Of a DNA stretch of 13,180 bases, positions 7,951-13,180 are shown one piece after another. The stretch lies in assembly GCA_002383285.1 (NCBI GenBank), contig DFXU01000103.1:16631-29810 (forward strand), given 5' to 3'. The notes beneath the pieces are model-generated. The model was not told the origin of the DNA. It saw only the letters and a list, made by a program, of their open reading frames with translations, and searched no databases. The position numbers were made by a program, and so were the translations under genes. This stretch comes from Caryophanales bacterium UBA4100. GTDB lineage: Bacteria; Bacillota; Bacilli; Paenibacillales; UBA4045. Numbering within the stretch: the first letter of the stretch is position 1; each line of letters starts with the position of its first letter.

Positions 7951-8772
7951 ATGCCAGAGCTACCTGAGGTTGAAACGGTACGCAGGACGCTTCAGCAGCT
8001 TATCGTTGGGAAGCGAATTGAGCGTGTGACCGTGCGACTCGCTCGGATTATTCAGTATCCAGAGCCTGAGCCGTTCTGTCATGCACTTATTGGTCAGACC
8101 TTTCGTGAAGTGGGACGTAGAGGAAAGTTTCTAAGATTTCTTCTTGATGACGTCTCCTTAGTATCCCATCTTCGAATGGAAGGTCGTTATGGAGTGTATG
8201 ATTCTAGTGAAGCGGTGGAAACACATACGCATGTGATTTTTCATTTTGACGATAATACTGAGCTTAGATATAAGGACGTTCGGCAATTTGGAACGATGCA
8301 TCTGTTTCCGTTAGGGTCTGAATTCGAACGTCCTCCACTACTTAAGCTTGGACAAGAACCGTTAGATCCTGGTTTCACTCTTGCTTTATTCAGCAAAATC
8401 ATGAAGAAAAGATCGACAAAGATTAAACCATTGCTGTTGAACCAAGCATATATTGTAGGTATTGGGAATATCTATGTGGACGAGTCGCTGTTCCAAGCTA
8501 GAATACATCCCGAACGCATAGCTAATAGTCTGACTAATGTTGAATTGAAGCGATTGTATCGTTCAATCATTGATATCCTAACACAAGCTGTTGAGGCTGG
8601 TGGCTCCTCCATCAAATCGTATGTCAATGGACAGGGAGAGATGGGGATGTTTCAGCAGCAGCTGCTCATTTATGGGCGTAAACAAGAGCCTTGTAGTCGT
8701 TGTGGCGGTCCAATTGAGAAGACGGTAGTTGCCGGCAGGGGTACGCATTATTGTCCGCATTGTCAGCACTGA
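7951..8772 (+). CDS. mutM: Formamidopyrimidine-DNA glycosylase (MutM/Fpg)
   Basis: Base-excision repair enzyme that removes 8-oxoguanine and formamidopyrimidines and nicks the abasic site. The start is ATG 7951 with AGGAGG (7936-7941) upstream: family members begin MPELPEVETVRR because Pro2, after Met removal, is the catalytic nucleophile, and Glu3 is also catalytic. The frame is open 26 codons further back, but those residues are not coding. Length is 273, as expected. Other visible residues are Lys59 (RRGKFL), the intercalation positions Met76, Arg111 and Phe113 (RQFGTM), the H2TH segment GIGNIYVDE (171-179), and a C-terminal zinc finger with Cys248, Cys251, Cys268 and Cys271 around Arg263. 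It follows polA, the Bacillales order, so the repair polymerase and glycosylase are probably co-expressed. Confidence 0.97.
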   Translation: MPELPEVETVRRTLQQLIVGKRIERVTVRLARIIQYPEPEPFCHALIGQTFREVGRRGKFLRFLLDDVSLVSHLRMEGRYGVYDSSEAVETHTHVIFHFDDNTELRYKDVRQFGTMHLFPLGSEFERPPLLKLGQEPLDPGFTLALFSKIMKKRSTKIKPLLLNQAYIVGIGNIYVDESLFQARIHPERIANSLTNVELKRLYRSIIDILTQAVEAGGSSIKSYVNGQGEMGMFQQQLLIYGRKQEPCSRCGGPIEKTVVAGRGTHYCPHCQH

Positions 8773-8854
8773 ATAATGGGCACATTCTTATAAAGACCCT
8801 CATATATTACTCTTAATGTTCATGATTAAGGTAGTATTATTGGGGGGTCATAGG

Positions 8855-9538
8855 ATGGTTGCTTATATATCCTTAATCTTAATTGCATTAGCGGTTAGTC
8901 TGGATAGCTGTAGCGTAGGATTATTGTATGGCGCGCGAAAGATCCGTATTCCGTGGGTTTCAATTCTTATTATCTCGATATGTTCAGGAGCTATGATCTG
9001 GGGGTCAATGAGACTTGGACTTCTCATGCTGGAATGGTTGAACCCTGATACGGCTAAGGCAATAGGCGCAATTATACTTGTTCTAGTAGGAATGTGGGCT
9101 ATTATCCAATTTTTCCTCCATCATCATTCAAGGTTGGTTGTAGTTGAAGAAGATTCCGTAGAAAGAAAGGTAATTGAGAATAAGAAGCTGCCTGCTCAAA
9201 CTGTATTACACATTGAAATTCGTAAGATCGGATTAGTCATTCAGATTCTCCGATCACCAACCGTAGCAGATATGGATCGATCCGGGAATATATCCGCTTG
9301 GGAGGCTGCATTCCTCGGAATTGCCCTTTCCTTAGACGCATTAGGTGCTGGAATTGGTGCTGCATTGGTTGGTTACTCGCCGCTTTCAACTGCAGTATTG
9401 ATAGCCTTTTCTGGTGGACTGTTCATCACCATTGGGTTACGATTAGGAAGATGGTTATCTCGTAGAAAATGGATGCAACGATTATCCATACTTCCCGGAA
9501 TATTATTAATCACACTTGGAATAATGAAATTGCTGTAG
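8855..9538 (+). CDS. ytaF: Sporulation membrane protein YtaF (MntP-like)
   Basis: Integral membrane protein of about six helices, 227 residues, in the MntP/LysE-like fold group. ATG 8855 is preferred over the frame's earlier ATGs because GGGGGGT (8842-8848) precedes it by 6 bp and MVAYISLILIALAVSLDSC matches the family N-terminus. Two internally related halves carry the family motif: AVSLDSCSVGLLYG near the N-terminus and ALSLDALGAGIGAALVGYSP after the central loop, each with an intramembrane Asp. The loop between helices 3 and 4 contains DMDRSGNISAWE (139-150), which matches a 12-residue EF-hand calcium loop. The B. subtilis homologue sits in the same mutM-coaE position and is annotated as a sporulation protein; its transport substrate is not established, to my knowledge. 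Manganese export by analogy to MntP is only a guess. Confidence 0.9.
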   Translation: MVAYISLILIALAVSLDSCSVGLLYGARKIRIPWVSILIISICSGAMIWGSMRLGLLMLEWLNPDTAKAIGAIILVLVGMWAIIQFFLHHHSRLVVVEEDSVERKVIENKKLPAQTVLHIEIRKIGLVIQILRSPTVADMDRSGNISAWEAAFLGIALSLDALGAGIGAALVGYSPLSTAVLIAFSGGLFITIGLRLGRWLSRRKWMQRLSILPGILLITLGIMKLL

Positions 9539-9560
9539 AATAATGATGGGAGCTACCTTC

Positions 9561-10154
9561 ATGAATATTGGATTAACTGGTGGCATTGCCAGTGGGAAGA
9601 GCACGGTGTCCGCTTATCTAGTTGCTATGGGAGCCATCTTAATCGACGCGGATCAAATCGCTCGGGAGGTAGTGCTGCCAGGTAGTCCCGCTCTTAATAA
9701 GATTCAACACATTTTTGGGGAAACGGTCATTACCGCTGAAGGCATTCTAAATCGTAAGAAGCTCGGAGAGCTTGTATTTGCCAATGAGTCATCACGGAAG
9801 CAGCTCGAAGGCATATTACATCCAGAGATTCGAACGATCATGATGCAGCGAATGAGGTTGTACGAGGATGAGAATCCAGAGCGATTAGTCGTAGTAGATG
9901 TCCCATTATTGTATGAATCTAATCTCGCCTCTATGTTCGAGATGGTTCTGCTTGTTTATGTACCTAGAGAAATTCAACTAGATCGATTAACGCGCAGAGA
10001 TGGATTATCTAGAGGACAAGCAGAGGAAAGGTTAGCGGCCCAAATGCCTATTGATCAGAAGGCTCAGCTAGCCGATCTTGTCATTGATAACAGTGGAACG
10101 CCAGAGGAAACAGAGGCTCAATTGCGACAATTCTGGCGAGAAAAGGGGTTATAA
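9561..10154 (+). CDS. coaE: Dephospho-CoA kinase
   Basis: Catalyses the last step of coenzyme A synthesis, ATP-dependent phosphorylation of the 3'-hydroxyl of dephospho-CoA, in the cytoplasm. It has 197 residues from ATG 9561, chosen because GGGAG (9548-9552) lies 8 bp upstream and the protein then begins MNIGLTGGIASGKST, the canonical start; ATGs at 9543 and 9546 are in frame but precede that site. The P-loop is GGIASGKST (7-15), followed by the DADQIAR segment (Asp29, Asp31) and VVDVPLLYE in the middle, all diagnostic for CoaE. It follows ytaF closely, and its TAA shares one base with the ATG of the next gene, so translation of the two is likely coupled. Confidence 0.96.
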   Translation: MNIGLTGGIASGKSTVSAYLVAMGAILIDADQIAREVVLPGSPALNKIQHIFGETVITAEGILNRKKLGELVFANESSRKQLEGILHPEIRTIMMQRMRLYEDENPERLVVVDVPLLYESNLASMFEMVLLVYVPREIQLDRLTRRDGLSRGQAEERLAAQMPIDQKAQLADLVIDNSGTPEETEAQLRQFWREKGL

Positions 10155-10771
10155 TGCTTTACGCTTTCTTCCGTAAGAAAAGAGTGTTCGCAGTTTTGTT
10201 CATATCCCTTGTTGCATTACTATTCTATAGTAATGATTGGTTAGGGAGATGGATATATCCGATTCAATATCAGAAAGAAATTAGATTAGCTTCAAGTCAG
10301 AGTAAACTAGACCCATTCCTGGTTTCTGCGATTATTCGTGTGGAGAGCAATTTTAAATCGGACAAGATTTCTTCTAAGGGTGCAGTTGGACTTATGCAGC
10401 TTATGCCGAATACTGCAGAATGGATATTGAATGTGACTGGTTCATCAGAGGATATCTCTAATCGTATGACGACACCCGATGTGAATATTCAAGTAGGAAC
10501 CTGGTATATAAGTTCACTTCAGAAGCAATTCGAACAAAGAATTTCGAAGATGGAATTAAAAGAGGATCGTATTGCGCTTGTTGCTGCGGCTTACAATGCA
10601 GGACCGGGCAACGTGAGTAGATGGCTGGAGAATGGAACCTGGGATGGAAGCTTCGCTGAATTAGCATATGTACCCTTTGGCGAAACGCGACACTATGTAC
10701 AACGAATTATTTACTATTATAAAAAACATGAGCGATATTATTCGGATATTTGGTACAATAGGGAAAGCTAA
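10154..10771 (+). CDS. Membrane-anchored lytic transglycosylase (SLT domain)
   Basis: Peptidoglycan-cleaving enzyme predicted to act outside the membrane. It is 205 residues: a short basic N-terminus (FFRKKR), one hydrophobic segment at about 11-26 that could be a signal anchor, then an Slt70-type domain from about 45. The catalytic glutamate is Glu64 in IIRVESNF; it is followed by the hallmark GAVGLMQLMPNTA (76-88), AAAYNAGPGNVSRW (144-157) and ETRHYVQRI (177-185). ATG 10154 overlaps the coaE stop by one base, with GGGG at 10145-10148 as the binding site. Similar genes follow coaE in related genomes, as far as I recall, but a functional link to CoA synthesis is not obvious. Whether it acts in growth or sporulation cannot be told from the sequence. 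Confidence 0.9.
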   Translation: MLYAFFRKKRVFAVLFISLVALLFYSNDWLGRWIYPIQYQKEIRLASSQSKLDPFLVSAIIRVESNFKSDKISSKGAVGLMQLMPNTAEWILNVTGSSEDISNRMTTPDVNIQVGTWYISSLQKQFEQRISKMELKEDRIALVAAAYNAGPGNVSRWLENGTWDGSFAELAYVPFGETRHYVQRIIYYYKKHERYYSDIWYNRES

Positions 10772-10777
10772 TTGAAT

Positions 10778-10820
10778 AAAAAGTGCCGAACAAGAGGTAT
10801 CTCTACCGCTATCCGACACT
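10778..10820 (-). terminator. Intrinsic terminator of the spore protein gene
   Basis: Read on the reverse strand, AGTGTCGGA pairs with TTCGGCACT (9 bp, two G-U), with an inner GGTA/TACC pairing, then a run of five T's. It lies 22 bp after the spore protein stop. On the forward strand no T-tract follows the hairpin, so it should not efficiently stop the coaE/transglycosylase transcript. Confidence 0.75.
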
Positions 10821-10841
10821 CTGTGAATCGAGATAATGCCA

Positions 10842-11066
10842 TTATTTTGTTTGACCAGCAAGTTGTTGTTCTGCGATTTGTACAAGTCTACGTGTGATGT
10901 GGCCTCCTATTGCGCCGGCATCACGAGTTGCCATGTTGCCCATATAGCCATCTTGTGGGATTTGGATACCCAACTCTTGTGCTACCTCATATTTCAGTTG
11001 ATCTAAAGCTTGGCCAGCTTGAGGCACTACAAGTACGTTACTGCTACGTGATTGTCCTTGAGCCAT
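10842..11066 (-). CDS. Alpha/beta-type small acid-soluble spore protein
   Basis: DNA-coating protein made in the forespore; these proteins shift spore DNA toward an A-like form, protect it from UV and heat, and are degraded at germination. It is 74 residues from the ATG at 11066. AAGGAGGTGA (11074-11083) lies 7 bp upstream, which rules out the longer frame beginning at 11126, inside the promoter. The first conserved block, LKYEVAQELG, includes the site cut by the germination protease (expected between Glu27 and Val28). The second block, GAIGGHITRRLVQIAEQQ (51-68), is the DNA-binding region. It is monocistronic, reverse to its neighbours, with its own sigma-G-like promoter and terminator. Which ssp paralogue it is cannot be assigned, so no symbol is given. 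Confidence 0.95.
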   Translation of the reverse strand: MAQGQSRSSNVLVVPQAGQALDQLKYEVAQELGIQIPQDGYMGNMATRDAGAIGGHITRRLVQIAEQQLAGQTK

Positions 11067-11099
11067 TTGATGTTCACCTCCTTGTCGTTGGTGTAAATC

Positions 11100-11128
11100 T
11101 AGTATGTGCGTTTCTTCGAAGATCATGT
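11100..11128 (-). promoter_or_regulatory. Sigma-G-type promoter of the spore protein gene
   Basis: On the reverse strand the -10 is CATACTA (11100-11106), a perfect match to the sigma-F/G type, and the -35 is ACATG (11124-11128), fitting the HATR core, with 17 bp between. It lies about 33 bp upstream of the spore protein ATG and leaves room for the strong ribosome binding site. Forespore-specific expression is inferred from this match and from the family. Confidence 0.75.
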
Positions 11129-11178
11129 CAGGTAAGCAATGGAAATTAGATTGTACCTTTTAGAGAGTTGGGATTACA

Positions 11179-11637
11179 TTGAAATGTCCTTTATGCGATT
11201 TTGATGGAACCAGAGTATTAGATTCAAGACCGGCAAACGAGAATAAATCGATTCGGCGACGAAGAGAATGTGAGCAATGTCAACGAAGATTTACTACGTT
11301 TGAAACCGTGGAGGAAACTCCGCTCATCGTGATTAAGAAGGATGGCAGTCGGGAAGAATTTACACGAGATAAGATATTACGTGGACTTATTCGTGCGTGT
11401 GAGAAGAGGCCTGTATCGATCGAAACTTTAGAATCAATAGTCTCAGGCGTAGAAAGAGAAATACGTAATACAGCTCATGCCGAGGTCGAAAGTCGAGATA
11501 TTGGTGAGCAAGTAATGGAGCAATTACATCCAGTGGATGAGGTGGCATATGTTAGGTTCGCCTCGGTATATAGGCAATTCAAAGACATAAATATGTTTAT
11601 GAAGGAATTGACTAGTCTTCTTGGCAAACATACCTAG
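11179..11637 (+). CDS. nrdR: Transcriptional repressor NrdR of ribonucleotide reductase genes
   Basis: Nucleotide-sensing repressor that binds NrdR boxes before ribonucleotide reductase genes. It has 152 residues, the standard length. A zinc ribbon is formed by Cys3, Cys6, Cys31 and Cys34 (MKCPLCD and CEQCQRRF), followed by a basic DNA-binding segment (SIRRRREC), then an ATP-cone domain at about 49-139 (VIKKDGSREEFTRDKILRGL). The start is TTG 11179, because homologues begin MKCPxC and no ATG or GTG fits; the ribosome binding site is modest (GGGA, 11171-11173 region). It is divergent from the spore protein gene, and their upstream regions share about 110 bp. No reductase gene or clear NrdR box is in the window. 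In B. subtilis nrdR precedes dnaB; here a potassium channel gene follows instead. Confidence 0.96.
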   Translation: MKCPLCDFDGTRVLDSRPANENKSIRRRRECEQCQRRFTTFETVEETPLIVIKKDGSREEFTRDKILRGLIRACEKRPVSIETLESIVSGVEREIRNTAHAEVESRDIGEQVMEQLHPVDEVAYVRFASVYRQFKDINMFMKELTSLLGKHT

Positions 11638-11670
11638 AGAAGTATATATATCTATAACATACTCGCCTTA

Positions 11671-11710
11671 ACTCGAAAACTTGAAAACTTGAAAACTTGA
11701 AAACTTGAAC
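11671..11710 (+). repeat. Five tandem copies of an 8-bp repeat (ACTTGAAA)
   Basis: Five head-to-tail 8-bp units run from 11671 to 11710: ACTCGAAA, three perfect ACTTGAAA, and ACTTGAAC. The array ends 5 bp before the ribosome binding site of the potassium channel gene. It is a simple sequence repeat able to gain or lose units by slippage. Because each unit contains TTGAAA, the array also offers several weak -35-like hexamers. It holds a TGA in every frame every 24 bp, so it cannot be coding. Confidence 0.95.
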
Positions 11711-11714
11711 CAAA

Positions 11715-11729
11715 GTAGGTGAAAGCATT
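11715..11729 (+). promoter_or_regulatory. Strong ribosome binding site preceding an ATT codon
   Basis: AGTAGGTGA (11714-11722 region) matches the Bacillus anti-SD complement AGGAGGTGA at 8 of 9 bases. The codon at the ideal distance is ATT 11727. No ATG, GTG or TTG occurs in this frame between the upstream TGA at 11706 and ATG 11817, so this site decides the likely start of the channel gene. Confidence 0.65.
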
Positions 11730-13079
11730 AAACATCAAATCCAGTCATTCTCAGCAGCGCAGATCATTATTGGTGCATATATCATTGCAATTGTTCTGTT
11801 TACATCCATTCTTCTGATGCCCATAAGCATTAAACCAGGCCAAGGACTAACTATTGTGGATGCTTTGTTTGTAGCGACAAGCGCTGTAAGTATCACAGGC
11901 TTGACACCCGTGGATACAGTTGCAACGTTTACAATGTTCGGACAAAGTATGCTCTTACTCGCATTTCAATTTGGCGGAATTGGTATTATGACATTGGGTA
12001 CATTATTGTGGCTTATCCTAGGTCAGAACGTATCCTTGTCCCAAAGACGATTGATTATGCTCGATCAGAATCAGAATCATTTGGCAGGCTTGGTGCGTTT
12101 ATTGCTTGTTATTGTTAAGATGGTCATTCTTTTTGAAGCAGGTGGAACAATAATCTTCGGATTCTACTTCAAGTTAAATGGATATTATGAAGGCTGGCTA
12201 GAGTCGTTCTATTATGCAATGTTTCATTCTTTATCATCTTATACAAATGCTGGATTTGATATATTCGGTGATTCACTGATTGGATTTGCGGATGATTACT
12301 TCGTACAGGTTGTTACGATGCTTCTGATCATCTGTGGTTCTGTTGGCTTTCCAGTGTTGATCGAATTACGCGAATACTTGTTTGGCAAGACACCACACTT
12401 TCGATTTTCCTTATTTACTAAGATTACTTCAATAACTTTCTTTGTTCTTCTTATTGTAGGTGCAATTGGCTTTTGGGTATTGGAGCGACAATTATTCTTG
12501 GATGGCAGACCCTGGCATGAACAGTTATTCTATTCTCTCTTCAGCTCGGTAACCTCACGAAGTGGGGGGTTGTCTACACTGGATATGAGTGAAATAGGGT
12601 CAGGCACGCAATTCTTTACCTCGATTCTCATGTTCATTGGGGGGAGTCCATCAAGTGCTGGTGGAGGTATTCGTACAACAACCTTCGCTGTAATTATCCT
12701 TACTCTCATATCTGTAGCACGTTCGCGCAAAGAAGTGATGGTGTTCAAGCGTACATTGAAGCATGAGGATGTCCTTAAGAGCTTCTTCGTATTTGCGATT
12801 GCATGTATTCTCTGTGTGGTAAGTGTGTTAATTCTTGATATTACAGAGGTGCAGAATTTTCCGCTCAGCATTATTCTCTTTGAGGTAATGTCAGCTTTCG
12901 GAACCTGTGGTTTGTCTATAGGACTTACTCCATTGATGTCTGATGCAGGTAAACCTGTTCTGATCGTGCTGATGTTCATTGGTCGAATCGGTCTCCTTAC
13001 GTTGCTATATATGTTCAGGAATGAGAAGCAACGTCCTCTTAAGATACGTTATCCGGAGGAGAAGATTATTATCGGCTAG
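11727..13079 (+). CDS. KtrB/KtrD-type potassium uptake channel subunit (TrkH family)
   Basis: Membrane K+ translocating subunit of a Ktr-type system, which normally pairs with a cytoplasmic KtrA/KtrC RCK protein; no such partner is in the window. From ATT 11727 the protein has 450 residues, the normal length; starting at ATG 11817 (420 residues) would remove the first transmembrane helix (IIIGAYIIAIVLFTSILLMP). Four pore loops carry the selectivity glycine: SITGL (55-59), TNAGF (173-177), SRSGGLS (277-283) and GTCGLS (392-397). The intramembrane gate loop GGSPSSAGGGIRTTT (305-319) and the conserved Arg in GRIGLLT (Arg420) are present. The filter sequences SRSGGLS and TCGLS differ somewhat from commonly seen KtrB versions. 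KtrD is as likely as KtrB, so no symbol is given. It follows nrdR by 89 bp, behind the octamer array. Confidence 0.85.
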   Translation: MKHQIQSFSAAQIIIGAYIIAIVLFTSILLMPISIKPGQGLTIVDALFVATSAVSITGLTPVDTVATFTMFGQSMLLLAFQFGGIGIMTLGTLLWLILGQNVSLSQRRLIMLDQNQNHLAGLVRLLLVIVKMVILFEAGGTIIFGFYFKLNGYYEGWLESFYYAMFHSLSSYTNAGFDIFGDSLIGFADDYFVQVVTMLLIICGSVGFPVLIELREYLFGKTPHFRFSLFTKITSITFFVLLIVGAIGFWVLERQLFLDGRPWHEQLFYSLFSSVTSRSGGLSTLDMSEIGSGTQFFTSILMFIGGSPSSAGGGIRTTTFAVIILTLISVARSRKEVMVFKRTLKHEDVLKSFFVFAIACILCVVSVLILDITEVQNFPLSIILFEVMSAFGTCGLSIGLTPLMSDAGKPVLIVLMFIGRIGLLTLLYMFRNEKQRPLKIRYPEEKIIIG

Positions 13080-13105
13080 TACTTACAACTTTCAAAACTT
13101 GTATA

Positions 13106-13134
13106 TTGCAAACCATTGATGAATTATGTATAAT
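13106..13134 (+). promoter_or_regulatory. Sigma-A promoter for the tRNA
   Basis: TTGCAA (-35, 13106-13111) and a perfect TATAAT (-10, 13129-13134) are separated by 17 bp. Transcription should begin near 13141, about 10 bp before the mature tRNA 5' end. This is the strongest housekeeping promoter in the window. Confidence 0.8.
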
Positions 13135-13150
13135 CTCATAAGAACGTTAT

Positions 13151-13180
13151 GGGGGTTTAGCTCAGCTGGGAGAGCGCTTG
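13151..13180 (+). tRNA. tRNA gene, 5' part only, probably tRNA-Ala
   Basis: The first 30 bases are visible: acceptor strand GGGGGTT, then TA, D-stem GCTC (13160-13163) and GAGC (13172-13175) around the loop AGCTGGGA, then G and the anticodon-stem start CTTG. The anticodon is outside the window. The GAGCGCTTG sequence resembles tRNA-Ala(GGC), a call from memory that the missing part must confirm. Confidence 0.85.

Noticed and set aside
11067..11126. N-terminal extension of the spore protein
   Set aside because: The extension would start inside the sigma-G-like promoter, upstream of the expected transcription start; family members begin close to MAQ.
10910..11149. 79-codon forward frame opposite the spore protein gene
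   Set aside because: It is antisense to a clear spore protein gene with promoter, ribosome binding site and terminator, and its translation has no recognisable features.
11671..11710. CRISPR-like array
   Set aside because: The units are 8 bp, directly abutting and without spacers. It is a simple tandem repeat.
12530..12979. 149-codon open frame on the reverse strand within the potassium channel gene
   Set aside because: It lies wholly inside a strongly conserved membrane protein gene, lacks a ribosome binding site and its translation resembles no family. It is a shadow frame.
13080..13105. Terminator after the potassium channel gene
   Set aside because: ACAACTTT and AAAACTTGT are only a poor inverted repeat with no T-tract, so no terminator is called.

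Overview
The window reads as a chromosomal housekeeping segment of a low-GC, endospore-forming Gram-positive, most likely a Paenibacillus-type member of the Bacillales. Three things point there. The gene order polA-mutM-ytaF-coaE with nrdR nearby is typical of Bacillales. There is an alpha/beta-type small acid-soluble spore protein gene with a sigma-G-like promoter, and a YtaF-type sporulation membrane protein. Ribosome binding sites are strong and Bacillus-like (AGGAGG/GGTGA). Genus is inferred from protein style, not from a marker gene. I see no mobile element, phage, CRISPR array or rRNA.

Region 1 (1-2377) is the distal part of a phosphate-specific transport operon: pstA (5' end cut by the window edge), pstB and phoU, closed by a probable terminator at about 2411-2462. 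Region 2 (2378-5059) holds a c-di-GMP-related protein (degenerate GGDEF, intact EAL, C-terminal CBS-like pair). It faces a HAD-superfamily hydrolase tail to tail, and the two stop codons overlap by 11 bp. Region 3 (5060-10771) is a forward gene train: polA, mutM, ytaF, coaE and a membrane-anchored lytic transglycosylase. It links DNA repair, a sporulation membrane protein, the last step of CoA synthesis and a wall enzyme. Region 4 (10772-11178) is a reverse-strand spore protein gene with its own promoter and terminator. Region 5 (11179-13180) has nrdR, a KtrB/KtrD-type potassium channel subunit and the first 30 bases of a tRNA (probably Ala) with a good sigma-A promoter.

Several starts are better placed inside the longest open frames, because a strong ribosome binding site and family homology agree: pstB 919, polA 5215, mutM 7951, ytaF 8855, coaE 9561, ssp 11066. 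The opposite holds for the potassium channel gene. Its frame needs about 30 more N-terminal residues, but the only start at the right distance from a near-perfect ribosome binding site is ATT (11727), just after five tandem copies of an 8-bp repeat. That, the EF-hand-like loop in YtaF and the EAL/CBS protein next to the phosphate operon are the points most worth a second look. No wholly new multi-gene system is evident. No stretch over 300 bases lacks a gene; the longest gap is 2378-2601.
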